From Pyrus communis (lineage: Eukaryota; Streptophyta; Magnoliopsida; Rosales; Rosaceae), in contig NC_084813.1 of the NCBI RefSeq assembly GCF_963583255.1, positions 19,225,799 through 19,289,798 on the forward strand: a stretch of DNA of 64,000 nucleotides. The letters are read 5' to 3'. This document shows, piece after piece, positions 12,398-25,310 of this stretch; the first letter of the stretch is position 1; every line of letters begins with the position of its first letter. The notes under the pieces were generated by a model. The model made no database searches, was not told where the DNA came from, and saw only the letters and a list, made by a program, of their open reading frames with translations. The position numbers were made by a program, and so were the translations under genes.

Positions 12398-13377
12398 AGC
12401 CATCTCCAACCAAATGGTCCAAAGGGTCAAAAATAACTCGAAAATCGTATCCAACCGAGAGTTAGGCCAGAGAGCTCGTGGAATCTAAGAGGACCTCACG
12501 GAATCTGAAAGGGCTGGAGGGCTAGCTGCCTGGCCAGAAAAATCATTATTCCTGTCGGTTATAACCGACAAGAATCCTTAAGCTAAAATTGCAATGGTTA
12601 GCTGACGTCAGCTAGCCGTTGCATTTGAATTTTTTTTTTTTTTACAGTTTTATTATTATTTTTTATTTACAAACTTTTTCCTATAATTTCTATTTCACAA
12701 AATTTGTTTCATATTTTTTTTAAATTATATTTTTTTCCTATAACTTCCTAAGCCATTATACAACATTAAATTAAATTAAGTAACATGAAACAACATTAAA
12801 TAACATTAACCAACATACAAATTATACAACATAAAAAAACCATTTAACAACATGAAACTTAAACAATATTTTTAAAAACATTTAACAACATAAAACTTAA
12901 TCGCTTACTCTATGCTTCTTTTGGGCCAAAGATGTGCAACAAGATCCTGTTGTAGGTACTTATTTGTGGCACGAGAACATATCATTCTATAGACTTGTGT
13001 ACTCATTTATAGAGATACTACCAGTTCTTTGATTGAAAGACAAATTAGGCCCATCATATATTTTTGCATGAGCCTTTCTTGACCTATTTGGATCTTCTTG
13101 GTCGTCATTAAACTCTCCATCAATATACCCATCTCCCTCATCCTCCACTATCATATTGCTCATCCTCCAGCTATCATATTGTGTCATCCTGACGTCACTT
13201 AGCCGTTGAATTTGAATTTAAGTTGTAGTTTTTAAATAATAAATTATGTTTAGCCCTATGACCCTCGGTTGGAGACGAAGGCAAATATGGTCATGTACTG
13301 TTCTTTAAAATATTAATTTCTTGGAGGGTCAAAGGGCTAAAACGAGCCCTCTTGCCAACCCTCAGTTGGAGATGGCC
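12398..13377 (-). mobile_element. 980 bp PIF/Harbinger-type element with transposase relic
   Basis: The termini are inverted (AGCCATCTCCAAC at the left, GTTGGAGATGGCC at the right). They are flanked by the trinucleotide TTA on both sides (12395-12397 and 13378-13380), the target duplication typical of PIF/Harbinger. Inside, the minus-strand frame 13187-12987 encodes SNMIVEDEGDG followed by NDDQEDPNRSR. The NMIVEDE motif is a familiar end of plant Harbinger transposases (Plant_tran type). The frame is only 66 codons and lacks the catalytic DDE core, so the element is a deletion derivative. Two 'gacgtca..tagccgttg' blocks near 12605 and 13190 are direct repeats flanking the transposase piece. 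Confidence 0.8.
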
Positions 13378-13380
13378 TTA

Positions 13381-14773
13381 GGTCGGTCCCGACCACTTAG
13401 ACTATTTCCAAGAGATGTAAAGCCTTGAGTGGAATATCATGTAATCAAATTTGAAGGTAAGAGTAAGTTTCAACCGATATGTCAATTCTAGGTGGATTGA
13501 CATATAAGTTTTTATATGTCAAATTTGATATACGAGAAAAAGTGATGCCAAATAATTTTAATTATTTTATTGTATGGGTCCTATTAAAGCATAAATTCTA
13601 GATTTTGAAAATTTATTTTAATTTATTTCTTTTTAAAATAGATCCTACAAATATCGTTTATAACAAAAAAAACATATTGGTTGGAAAAAGAAAAAATCTG
13701 ACACTATCATATTTTACAATCAAATTAACATTTGACATTTATCTTTTAACATCTCTATTGGAAATGCTCTTATTAACTCATAAAACCAACAAAAAATCTG
13801 TATTATCACATAAATTTATTGTCTTCAAATATATTATGTCATAAATTGAGTATCTTTACTTTCAATTTATAACGCTGAAGTGAATTTTACGTTTCTATAT
13901 TATCCCATGCACTTACATTGAATATATAAGAAGAATCAACGGATAAAAATAAGAAGATAAGTGCGGAAGATAAAATCATTATTGGTTAGTCTAGCATTAG
14001 TATTTTGTTGTTAAAGAAAATTCACTCCCAATCAATTAATTTGAACTATAAAATAAATACTTTATGATTTCTATAGCGAATTTACTTTTTCTCTTTTTGT
14101 TTATTTTATTATTATTATTATTATTATTAAACAATCTTCACCTTGTTTTAATTTTTGGAGAATGACCTTTAAACATTGATTAAAAAAAATTTAATTATAC
14201 CATTTTTAGGATAAAAATACGTTAATCACAAGTAATGCTAATGAGATTATATTTGTAGATAAAATTTTGAAAACTAAAAGGTATGAAAGTTGATCATTAA
14301 TTATTACTTAAACGTAGACAAACAAGTTTATTCTTGTTGGTGACACATAATTTAGCTTGTAAATTTAGTCTCCAAATTTAATCTCTCTAACATTATTGTA
14401 ATCATAATTGATTGGGAGTAGTGTAAAGTAAACTAAATTTGTAAATTAAATGGTTTGTCATCAATAAAAAATAAACACATTAATTAATACTTAAATAATA
14501 ATTTAATAATTAATTTTCATATTATTTAATTTATAAATTTAACCTTCAAATTTAATTCACCTAACATTACTTGGACAAAAAAGTAAGTACATCTAAAATG
14601 ACTTGTATTGCTGCGAGTACAACGACATAATAGCGTCTTGTCATAAAAATTGTTCCTCCTCTCAACAGAGCACTATTTATACTTCAAAAAAAGGAAATAA
14701 AATAAAATAAAAAGCATTGTTTATATTTTAGATTATTTGATACGGTGAGAGAGGATGCGAGTGTGAAATTGCG
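13381..14773. other. AT-rich sequence upstream of SAP
   Basis: An ATT/TTA triplet run lies near 14108-14129. No gene or clear element is seen. The last few hundred bases should hold the SAP promoter, with a possible TATA-like 'ctatttatac' near 14670. Confidence 0.35.

Positions 14774-14832
<59 letters not shown>
14774..14832. repeat. (AT)24 microsatellite just upstream of SAP
   Basis: A short TA run (14774-14783), a single C, then an uninterrupted (AT)24 from 14785 to 14832. It ends 155 bp before the SAP start codon and so lies in the promoter or 5' leader. Confidence 0.95.
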
Positions 14833-14834
<2 letters not shown>

Positions 14835-14987
14835 AAGAATCACAAAGACCCTCTCTTGGGTCCCTCACTTAAATTGTGTTTTTGTTCTTGTGTTCATTTC
14901 TCAAGTGTTCTCCTCTCCCTCCTTTAATTGTTGGTCTCCTTTATAGCAAGCTTCTTCTTCTTCTCCCACCTTTTCCCCCCTTCCTTC

Positions 14988-17900
14988 ATGTCTACCTCTT
15001 ACTCTTCTGCTCCATCATCAACTTCATCATCTTCCTCTTCCTCCACATCCCATGATGGAAATGGAGACGACGGTGCCAATGGAGCTGGCCCTAGCAATGT
15101 ACAAAGAGGTGGTGATTTCGAAGGGCCATCCTCTTCCAGACGACGTGCCGTAAACGAGGTCTGGCCTGAGCCTTTTGTGGAAGCTCTCGCTGCCCAAGTT
15201 GCCACTGAAGCCTCCCGCTACGCCGGACGGCTTGCCGCAGCTCCTGCCCTTGCTAACGTGTTTCAGGTGCGTTTTCTGATAAAATTTAACAGTTATTAAC
15301 ACTCTACCCCCATCTTTTTAGTAAATTGACTAATTACACATGAAGGTTTTTGATTTAGAAATTGTGTAGCAATGCGAAATATGAAAATTTATGGTTTAAT
15401 TTGATTATTTGGGAAGTCTTTGGCATGGTAAGCAGCGTTAGAATCCGACTAGGTATACTGAGAAACTGATGGTTTTTGTTCCAAAAATGGACAAAATATT
15501 AGTCTAGTCAAAGGGCATCATATGTATTATCACACCAGAAGACTCTGCTGCCAGACCAAATTTAATTCAATTGAGGTTCCCCAAAAAACTAAAAATATTT
15601 AAAAAACTAGAAAACATTTGGTTTTTGGGTTTTGTTTTGTTTTTGTTGATGATCACCTATAAACGAGTACAACGAGTTCTGGGTTTTGTTCTAGTCCTCC
15701 TTACCAAATTCGTATCGGGTTTATTTAAACTACGGAGAGGAAGATTCGAGTTTAGTCGGAGAGATGGACACTGTTGCATACTTTAGTTTGTTACTTGGTT
15801 TAGCTATGAGCATCCGAGAGAAGAAACTGTTTTGCTTCAGAAAGTAACTGCTTTTTTGAAGGGTCGTTTTCTCATTCTCTTCTATGCAACAATAATTTAA
15901 TGTCCCTTTCACAAGAAGGGGGGGAATTGTGTAAGCTTCTTTGGATTTTCCCACTTCACAAAAATGTGGCTATTTTTGCACTATTTTTTTTTTCCCTTCC
16001 CTTTCCAAATCTAACGGAAAAGGGTTCTTTTGGCTTTAATTTTCCTTTCCCTTTATTAGCATGTAACCCTTTTGAGCTCTAGCATTCTCTCTCTCTCTCC
16101 CTCTCTGCTTTTTTGACTGAGCTTTTCTACAAATTTTTGTTGGGATGCCTTTCTTCTTCTTCTTCTTCTTGTCTCGGATAGGGACCCCTTAAAGCTTGGT
16201 TTTATCACTTACCAGTGTTTGGAATCATATAGCAAAATTTAGGAAGCTGAGTACCTGAGGCTTGATTGTACAAAAACTGCACGTTTCTATATCTAGCTAA
16301 CGTTTCTCTTTGCAGTTATATTTTCGCTGCGATAGCCATTAATGTTAATGTCCTCTTTTGTTTTTTGTTTTTTTATTTTTTATTTTTTGAGTTTTTCAAT
16401 ACCATATGCAAGAATATTATAGTGCACTTTATTTCAGACTAAATTGGAATTTAAAGTACAAAATTGTTCATGCTAGTAACGTACAAAAATTCAGTATCTT
16501 GTTTTTTTTTTCTCTCTAATTTATTGTAAATCTGTTATGCAAGTTCTCAAGAACAAGATTCCAGGAATATATCACCGTTGGATCTGTTTTAGGTTATGTT
16601 ATGTTTTTAACACTTACAATATTATGTTTTCGGCATTTAAAAAGTAACAAAACAAAATGCTACTGGATTTAAATAGTATTACAATCGAATATTACTACTT
16701 AAGTCTAAACTAATCTTAAAGTAGACTAAGTGGAAGATGAAAAATTTGAAAATTTGAACTTGAAAGACAGTAGGTTAAAAAAAAAAAAAATAATCATGGC
16801 AATCACATGAATTCAATTATTAATGCTATGGATGAAAGTAATGTAAAATCTTAGAAAGGAATTTCAAGTCGAAGTTCATGCCCTAGAAAACGTAAACAAT
16901 TCAAATTAAATCGTAAAAAGAGAAAGACCTTGAGCTTGATGTGAATCCAAACGACTTTCTATATGAGGGAGGTAGATATGCATAGATCGAGGAGAGGATC
17001 GAGATCTAGAGATCTCTATAGAGATTTTTTGGTACACGAAATGATATATGATGTGTTATTAAATAAATGATGAGATTTATGTGTTAAAAATTTAATAATT
17101 TAAAAAATAAAATTTCTTACCATTTTTATTAAAATACGTGATGAATTATTTGTATTTCTCATTACAATTAAAAATTTTTCGGATCTCCGACAGTTGATGG
17201 GTGCCATGTCGAAAAACCTTGCATGCAAGCGATGCAAGTGGCGTATGCCATAAAGCACATGGAACCCAATGCTTGTGTTTTTTTTTGTTTTTTTGGTAAA
17301 CGGAACCCAATGCTTGTTTGGTTTACAAGCTGATGTCTACTTGTCAACTCCAGAGGTGTGCTTGTCTCTTACTAAACATGCAATGCAATACCATCCGGTG
17401 ACTTCTTATTTCTCTGTGTTTGCTTCATTGGTTTTTTTCCTTTTGTTCGTCTTTTAAGACTCTTCTTTGCTTTGCTCTTTTTTGAATGTCTGAAAACTGT
17501 TTGGGACCCTAGCTTAAGGTGATAAAATTGATTAATATATAGTAAGTTAAAATTTTAAAATAATTTCACCATTCTTTCTAAAAATAATTTTGAAGTATAT
17601 ACTCTTCTAAGATTAAAAAGAAAGTTGCAATCATCGTAACAAAGTGTAATTCTTTTTTCACACCTAACATGTATGCAGACATACTTAAATTGCATAACTA
17701 TGTGAAACAGTGTGCTCTTTTGATCGAATAGATGACATACAAGCCCGTTTAGGAGCCTGATCCCGTTTTGTGGTGTCATACAGCAACGCCAACCTACCTA
17801 TTTTCTGTTTCTGCAAAACGGAATTTTCCTCATGAAAATCTTCATATAGATCAGTATTTTTGTGAACATAAAATAATATCATAAGTTACACAGTAAGCAA

Positions 17901-20900
17901 GAAACCATTACCCGAGAACAAGTACATGATCCGGTCTCCAAAAGCAAGAAAAAAACCAAAAAAGATAAGAAAAGGGAAAGAAGATCCAATTAGAGCAGGA
18001 AAACGTGCATGAGTAGTGCACGCACGGGTGGGATTTAGAGGAGTCAAAGAAAGTAGGGGTGGGGATGAAAAGATTCTCTGCTTTTAACGGGACAGGCTTT
18101 GGCTACACCTTTCTTGGAAATGAAAGCCAAATATACGTGGGGAAGTACGCAAAATTTGCAATCCTATGTTTTTATTATGTCAAGATGTATGTGTATGTTT
18201 GTTTATAGCTTTATTATCCTTGCTAGCTAGGTACATGTTTCCTCCATGGACCACATGATTAGTTATCTAGATGGTCGATCTTTGTCCCTTTCATGGTCCC
18301 TAGCTATGTTTTTTCATGAATATATAATGATATTCGAAAGTGTTAAAATCAAAGTCCGATGAACAAGTTTTTATGTATATTTATATATCTGTATAGAAAG
18401 TTCCAGGATAAGTGTAATTCGTTAGATTTTGTTCATTGAATTTCTGAACAATAATTTGAGAGAAAAACCAATATATCGATTTCAGTTACTGCTACAAACA
18501 ATAGTGTGCTCACGTGGAGTTCCAAGTTCTCCAATATATCGATTTTAGTTACTGTTACAAAGAAACTGTAGAAAATCTCTTATTATCTCGTGGAATGCAA
18601 ACGAATATAGTCCTGTACTTTGCTTCTTGTAAGGTATACGTTGGATTGAGTAATAATTAATAAAAGGAGAGAGGAAGAGAGAACAAGAGAGAGAGAGGTG
18701 TCAGTCTCCAGTGTCCATGATAGTCGGCTGGATCGATATATCAAATAAGGAGTTAGGTTTTCTTTTTTCTTATTTTCATCTCTTTTTTTTCTCACTTTAT
18801 TTTATATTTTATTATTTCTATAAAAAATTGAATATAAAATATTGATATGAGTTAACTGTATCTTTTCGAGTTCAAGTAGAAATAAAGAGAAGGGAATAGA
18901 AATTAGAATTAGAGAGAATCCTCCTCTATCAAATAAAGCTCATAAAGCACTCAGGCAGCAAGATTATGTACAGAATACGTACAGATACAGAAGAGGAGAG
19001 GGGGAGGGGAGGCAGATGAGAGATTTGCAGAGTGATGAAATGATAATTATTCATCAGTAACTGTACACTACACAGCTGACACTTTTTTTAGACATCTCTC
19101 TGGCCGATGTCTTTTCTTCCTCACTATTTTTACTGGCCGATTTTTCTTCCTCAGTACTCTTACTCTCCCACAGCCCCTATTCTCCTACTACGTACCCTGC
19201 CACTCTCCTCCCTATACTGTTTACTCTTTTTCTCGCTCTGCTGATTGCCAGCTGAGCTGCCTGCCCTCGGGCTCCACCTTCAAGGTCCTCTCTGTCTCTC
19301 TAGGGTTTACGCGCATGGCATCAACTGTCTGCTCCGTCTGTGTCTAGGGTTTTGCATTTGCTTCTCTTCCCTTTCCACCCTGTGTTGTTTGCCCTAGCTA
19401 ATATTTGCTAACATCCCATAAACCACTCAACCCACATAATTAATTAGTGATTAGAAAGGGATCTAGGTCTTTGATTATGTATTGTTTTATTTTTATATCA
19501 GAAGAATTATTTAAGTTGGGGTTCTGCTTGCCTCTTTATCTATAATTGGTTAAACAAATTGAATAATATTGCACGTACCAAGTTGATTAGTGATATGAAA
19601 GAGATTTTGTCCTTGATTATGATTGTAATATTGTACTTGTTTCTTTTTGCTTGTATAGATTTTGGGGTTAATTTATGGTGGTTAATTAATTACATTGTGC
19701 CATTCCATTAACTGCCTTTTAATTGGTTAAAACACATACCCCATCATTCTGACACTATTAAATACCCATAGATTCCGACCCCTCTTTTAAATACACATTA
19801 TCCTACCTACTCATGCATGCGTGCCCATCTTTCCACATGTAATTAGATTACAATATATGTTTATATTAAAATTTTAATTTTATTTCATGCATAAAAAATA
19901 GAGAAGCCATCTGCTGTGCGGGTGGTGCTATACATACATTAGTTTTTACGTTATATACTCATAATTTTCGATGGATAAATTAGATGGATTAAAGAAATCA
20001 ATAAATAAAAATTAATAAAAGTGTAGAAAGTAAAAATGAAGTACATGAATAACACTTCCTTATGCTCAGCGTTTTAATTCTCATATTTTCCGTACAATAT
20101 AACATGCATGCAGTGCATGAACGAGTAACTTACATACCGAAAGTCATCGCGTACGTGACATTTTTTCCGATGTGCAGGTTTGTTCCACGTGGCGCGCCGT
20201 CTCGCGCTCTGACCTTCTCTGGCATCACCTTACCGGCCGTATCTGGGGCAGGACAATTCTCATCCGCGACACGTGGCGTGACGAGTACATCTACTGGCAT
20301 CGGACGGCCACGAACTTCCGGACCCGGAGGTCAGCCCACACGACCCTCGACTTCGACCTATCCGACGTGGAAGACCCCGACGGCCTCACCTGCCGCTGCC
20401 TCACTCTCTCCGACGCCCACCTTGCTTGCGGCTTCGCCGACGGCGCCGTCCGCCTCTTCGACCTGGCCACCCGCCTACATGTCAGCACATTGCGTCCCCA
20501 CCTCCGCGACCGCCTCGGCCGTTTCTCCCGCGCCGTTACCGGCATCGTCATAACAAACTTTACTCTCACCTTCGCCACGCTGGACGGAGACATCCATGTG
20601 GCGGACATAAACGGCCCGCAGGTCACTCGTAGGGCCCACTTGGGTGACGTAGTAAACGACGGCGTTTTGGTTGACTTCACCGGATCCGAAAGATGGTGGG
20701 TCGGGCTGTACGCAGGAGTTCCGGGTCGGACGTTTCACATTTGGGATGGTTTGACTGAACAATTGACTTTTGTTGGCGGGACGTTGACGGATCCGGAGGC
20801 CGTGATGGGGTGGCACATGCTGACGGAGATGAACGAGTCCGTGGGCCGAGTCCGAGTCACCAGTCGGGAAACGGCCGTGGCGTGCACGAGCGCGCGTGTG

Positions 20901-21308
20901 ATTGTCTTCGATCTGGCGAATCAGGGGATTGTGTTGAGTGAGGAGGAGTATAGGAGAGGGATAATTGTGGCAGCGGCTGACGTGAGCAGGTCGGCATACA
21001 TTATTGTGGGGAGGAGGGGTTTGGCTAGCGTGCGCTGGAGTGACACTCAGGAGGAGGTGTGCAGGTTTAACGTGAGGGGGGCGGCGCAGATGGCCGTGAT
21101 GGGGTGCATGAACGAAGGATGCGCGCTAATGTGCGTCGGTGGGGTGGTGAGGGTGTGGGAGGCGGAGAGGGGGGCCTATCTGTACAGTTTCAGGGAGAGA
21201 ATTGGGGAAGTGAACGCTTTGGTATGCGATGAACGACATGTCGCAGCGTGTTCGTGGGGTTCGGGGGGTACGAGACTGCACCTTTGGGACTTCGGTGCAG
21301 CAGATTGA
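14988..21308 (+). CDS. SAP: STERILE APETALA (SAP), F-box/WD-like protein
   Basis: Exon 1 is 14988-15266 and exon 2 is 20178-21308, joined in phase 0 at TTTCAG|GTGCGT...TGTGCAG|GTTTGT. This gives 469 residues, against about 446 in Arabidopsis SAP. The start at 14988 gives MSTSYSS, like the Arabidopsis MSTSSSS start; an in-frame ATG 60 bp upstream is less likely. A Ser/Gly-rich N-terminus is followed by the F-box region (VWPEPFVEALAAQVA, then ALANVFQ|VCSTWRAVSRSDLLW), which the intron splits. The rest is the SAP-specific beta-propeller-like part: TWRDE(Y)IY, CRCLTLSD, GFADG.VRLF, DGDIHVA, WWVGL.AGVPGR.FHIWD, GGTLTDPEAVMGWH and the terminal HLWDFGA. SAP is a nuclear F-box adaptor of an SCF ubiquitin ligase. 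In Arabidopsis it acts in flower development and controls organ size by targeting PEAPOD-type regulators. All landmarks are intact. Exon 2 is visibly GC-rich against its AT-rich surroundings. Confidence 0.93.
15267..20177 (+). other. 4.9 kb intron of SAP
   Basis: The intron interrupts the F-box region in phase 0. I see no gene inside. It holds CT/TCT runs (about 16087-16106 and 16151-16170) and a GA run near 18660-18697. It also has a direct repeat of a 'ccaatatatcgattt.agttact' phrase at about 18469 and 18532, and CT-rich sequence at 19080-19370 that resembles a 5' leader but has no following coding frame. Confidence 0.8.
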
Positions 21309-23418
21309 TTAGTGATTTAGTAGAGGGGGTTAAACTTAACTTTGATATAGAGTAATGTTAGATTTACCAGACATTGGAGTATCACATGATGTGAAATGTG
21401 ATAATGTATTTGATTAAAATTCAATGAAGATATAATCATTGATTGATATGCAGTTGACGGATCAATTATCACATGCGGTTTTCAAATATATAAGTTAACG
21501 TGTATTAGGTTAGGATCGTGAACAAGCTGTCACGCCTCTTTTCTTACAAAATATGTGAGTAGACGTGTATTAATTTCAACTTCAATGATTAGAGTTAAAG
21601 CTTAAATTTTTAATTAAAAAATTAGAGGTTTTAATATAGATTTTTTGCTTTAATGGTTTTAAGTTAAAGAATAAATTTATACAAAATTATTTTATGGTAA
21701 TTTTATTTTAAAATAAAATTTATGTAGATTATCATAATATATTTTTGTGAACATTGTAACTTAAAAATATCTAGATTCTGACAAAAATTACAAATTTACT
21801 AAACCGATCCCATGAAAAGTGTATTTATAGACCTTTTGGGTGAATTTTGATTTAAATAATTTTTTTAATTGTTTGAGTTGTTGGATTCCATTTTGGGCCC
21901 TTAGATCTTTATTTATACTATTAGATTTGATCATATTTGATCTCAGTTCGTTAAATCTTTCTTTTACCATTGGATTTAATCATATTCTGGGTTAAATTTG
22001 CCTAAGTTTTAAGCTTTAACTCAAAACTTATTTTAGTTCCAACAATTGGAAAAGGACTGGATTAGTTTAAAACCTAAATTTCGATGTGCCAGCCTTTTAA
22101 AACTGACCTAACTTCTGGGTTAAATTTGTCTGAACTTTAAGTTTTAACTCAAAATTTATTTTAGGCTTCAACTGTTGGAGAAAGATTAGGTTAAGACTAA
22201 AATCTAAATCTTAGATTTTAACCTAAGAGTTGGAAATGGTCGAAGTCAAGTTGATATAAACAGTCCATCATGCCTCTTTTCCAACCAAATGTGTCGTTAA
22301 TTAGACGCGTATTAGATCAGGTTGAACGGAACAATCTATCAGCCCCTATTCCGTTACATATGAGCTAGTTGAAATCTTTCCATGCACATATGCAGAAGTA
22401 GTTTATAATAGGGAGGAAGATTTTCTACTCTCCTAATCTTTCTACCTTTCCATCCCCTCCTATTTGAAAGGTCACGGTTAAGCCACGTTAACATTTTATA
22501 TTAATTTTTTTTATAAAAATAATAAGATAAAAAATAATGTGTGAAAAAGGAATAAGAATAAAAGGATAGAAAATCCTCTCCCTTGTAATAGATGGTCGTT
22601 TTTAAAAAAGAAACAAAACTTTGTTAAGGGGATTAATGAAAACAAAATAATTAAAATGGGTAAATAGGGTATTGGGAGATGGTGAGAGTGACAAAACAAG
22701 GCATGCAGAGGAGGGAGGGAGGAAAGCAAAATGGAGACTCTGTGGCCTGTGGGTTTATGTACTGTAATGGAGCAAGGAAACTGACATAAGAAGTGTACTT
22801 TTGACTTGGGTGGTGATATCATTAGATATGCTGCAGAGTGATTTATGAGAGAGACAGAGACAGAGAGAGAGGGGTTCCACCTGGCGCCAGACGCAAAAGA
22901 TGACCCCTTTTTATTTCAATTTTTGTACAAGTTGTTTCTTCTTTCTTTTTAGTCTAGTTTTGTTCAGGTTCTGGAGCTATAGCCTATATGTCTGAGTGGT
23001 TGCTTTCTGATTTTAATTGACTTATATTTCTTCTTTCCTCTTTCCATCCTCTTATCTTATATTTTTTATTTTATATTTCTTTTTTTATAAAAAATTAATA
23101 TAAGATGTTGACGTAGTTTAACTATGACTGTTTAAATAAGAGAAGAAGAAAAGAAAAAGAAAAAAAGAGGAGAGATAATTCAACTCCACTTATATTTTGT
23201 AGAGTGAATAGTGAATATATTAGGGCTTCTCCTTTTGTTTCTCTCTCTTTATTATTGTGGATTCTTCTTCTTACCTCATGCATGGGTCAAAAGCTAGTAC
23301 AAGCTGTAAATTCAAAATTCATGAAGTTCAAAAGTCAAGTACAATGACTGAAATTTTTTTTGCTGCATGAATCTTTTACCGATGGGAAATGACAAACACA
23401 TCTTTTTGTGGTGCACAA
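21309..23418. other. Downstream of SAP; repeat-like, no gene
   Basis: About 21980-22180 contains two tandem-like copies of a 'gggttaaatttg.ct.a..ttaag.tttaactcaaaa.ttattttag' unit, near 21989 and 22118. They lie within AT-rich sequence that looks like an inverted-repeat element inserted between about 21585 and 22250. A GA microsatellite lies at about 22849-22871. No coding frame is supported. Confidence 0.35.
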
Positions 23419-24515
23419 TAGGGGTGGGCAAATGAATCTTGGACTCGGAGATTGGGACGGATACAAGCGATCCGGGGCGGGTGCAATAGTTTATACAGAA
23501 AACAGGACGGCTCCTTGTAAATTATAGGGCGGGAAGGGTCTAATATTTAATGACACGGACCCCCGACCTGAATTGTATCCATCAGCACATTTAATCTCCA
23601 CCGTCCACCTTTCATTCCCACAGAAACACAACACAACACACAAACCTCACGACTTTATTCGAACTAAAGAGTTTCTCGATATCTCTTCCAATCTAACTCT
23701 CACGACTCTCGATATCGGACCTCACGACTTTGTCCATTTTCTGTCTGTCGGTTCATCGTTGCTCCTTCCTCGTCTCTGTTTGTTCTTCATCGATTGAGTT
23801 TGTCGTCTCCATCGATCGATCGAGGTTCCTCTCATCTCAATCGATTGCAATCCCTCCCATCATCTAAAAGTTGCAGAGAATCAGAGATGCATGAGCAGCA
23901 CAAACGGTGACAGGGAAGACGATGCAGTGGTACAAGGCATTTGAGTACGACAGGACCCGATTTGACCTAGTCAGTTTATGTTTTCAGGTTTTGGGATTTT
24001 GTAGGTGTTGGTTGGGTGGGTTTTATAGTTCTAGATCGATGAAGATGATGACTAAGGAAGACGACTTGAACGGTCTGAGCTGCATTCCGGCGCCATCCGA
24101 TTTGAGCATCTAGGTTATCACGGAGGAAGCGATTGCTCGACGACTGAGGAAGACGACTTGAACGACGTTGTTATTTTTGTGCTAACGAAAAAATAAAAAT
24201 AACTACCGTAAACTTTCACTTTTAACGATAAGATAAGGATAAAATTAAAGGGAAAGTGAATATTATCAAGTTTGATTTTTTACTATAAAAGTATTATTTT
24301 TCGTAAAAGTGAAAAGTAGCGCGAATTTTTCGTTAAAACTTTCAAAAATAAATGTAATAAGAACCATGAACCGGCCGGTTTGAAACGGGTTAGGTTATGC
24401 TCGATTCCAAAACTCAAAATCCCTCCACCTGTCTCAGCTCGTCTTGTTATAGATTAAAGAGGGTGGGTTCTGGTTTCTCTAAATTTGAGCCCAGCTCGGT
24501 CCGTGCCCACCCTTA
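23419..24515. mobile_element. 1.1 kb non-autonomous hAT-type element
   Basis: The left end is TAGGGGTGGGC and the right end GCCCACCCTTA, a short imperfect inverted repeat. The flanking octamers are GTGCACAA (23411-23418) and GTGCACAT (24516-24523), 7 of 8 identical, as expected for a hAT 8 bp duplication. The interior is GC-richer near the ends. It contains a duplicated 'aggaagacgacttgaacg' at about 24054 and 24146, followed by AT-rich sequence that may be a nested insertion. No transposase is encoded. Confidence 0.7.
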
Positions 24516-24523
24516 GTGCACAT

Positions 24524-24807
24524 TACTTGTTTGATACTATCCATTGTGTTCAGATTTATTCAATCTCATGACCCAAAATACAAAGATGTACGAGAGGTCA
24601 AAAAGAGTGATAATAAGCTCCCTTTGCTAATTTATTATGCGTTCCTAGCTGATGTGCTGATTACACCCTAATTAACATAAAATAAATGCTAAGAAGACTC
24701 TGCCACCTCACAGTTTAACATTAATTTTCGTGTTAACATTATAAAACATTGTGCAAAAAACATAAGGTGACAGAAAATTCATAGAGAGTCACACTTTTGA
24801 GCCTTTT
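24524..24807. other. Short intergenic segment, possible MITE relic
   Basis: The segment 24690-24795 has phrases also seen near 8470-8590 and 10225-10310 (start of a 'taacattaa..tt' block, then 'aaaaaacata', then a 'gaga.agtc' block). This suggests an old shared repeat. Borders are not defined. Confidence 0.3.
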
Positions 24808-25310
24808 TGTTGGGTTTTGTGTCTCGAAATTAGGTACATGTTAGCTATTTCGCTTTAGTGTCCTATTTGGGTTTGGATTTTGACTTCTTAGTTGGTTTAC
24901 CTTTTCTTGGTGGAGAGATTTTGTTTATTGCCTATTTGATTAGGATTTGGATTTTCTTCCTATTAGGATTCCCATGTAAACCCAAGTCCTATGCTCTATA
25001 AATAAGACATAAGGGTTAGTTTATTTAGTGTGGCTTATTCATGTGGCAATTTGGTGAGAGTCAATTTGTAAGTTTGTGAGTTAAGAGAGCAATTTGAGAG
25101 AATCTTCTCCGTTTGTTTTGGGTTCTCTACTCGTTTGGTTTAATAGGATTTGGGTTGTGAGTGTTTAAATACTCTTTTGTAATCTCCGTTTGTTTAGTGA
25201 AATTCCTCTCTATACTTCGCCCGTGGACGTAGGCTTTAAGCCAAATCACATTAATTCTTTTGTGTTCTTATTTTTGAGATTGTTTTTCATTTTCACCTAC
25301 AACGTTGATA
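24808..25310 (+). mobile_element. Probable solo LTR (Copia/TRIM-like)
   Basis: The block starts TGTTGGG and contains an LTR-type promoter (CTCTATAAATAAGAC near 24978). After it come phrases typical of plant LTR R/U5 regions, such as 'tagtgaaattcctctctat', 'cgcccgtggacgtaggc' and 'aagccaaatcac'. No primer-binding site or gag follows and no partner LTR is in the window, so it would be a solo LTR. I could not find a matching 5 bp target duplication, so the ends are approximate. Confidence 0.5.

Noticed and set aside
14928..14987. Upstream in-frame ATG for SAP
   Set aside because: It would add a hydrophobic Phe/Ser stretch not found in SAP proteins; MSTS at 14988 matches the family.
20062..20553. 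163-codon frame overlapping SAP exon 2
   Set aside because: It is a shifted-frame reading of GC-rich SAP coding sequence; the SAP frame has full family similarity.
20291..20816. Minus-strand frames across SAP exon 2
   Set aside because: They are antisense readings of a GC-rich exon with no independent similarity.
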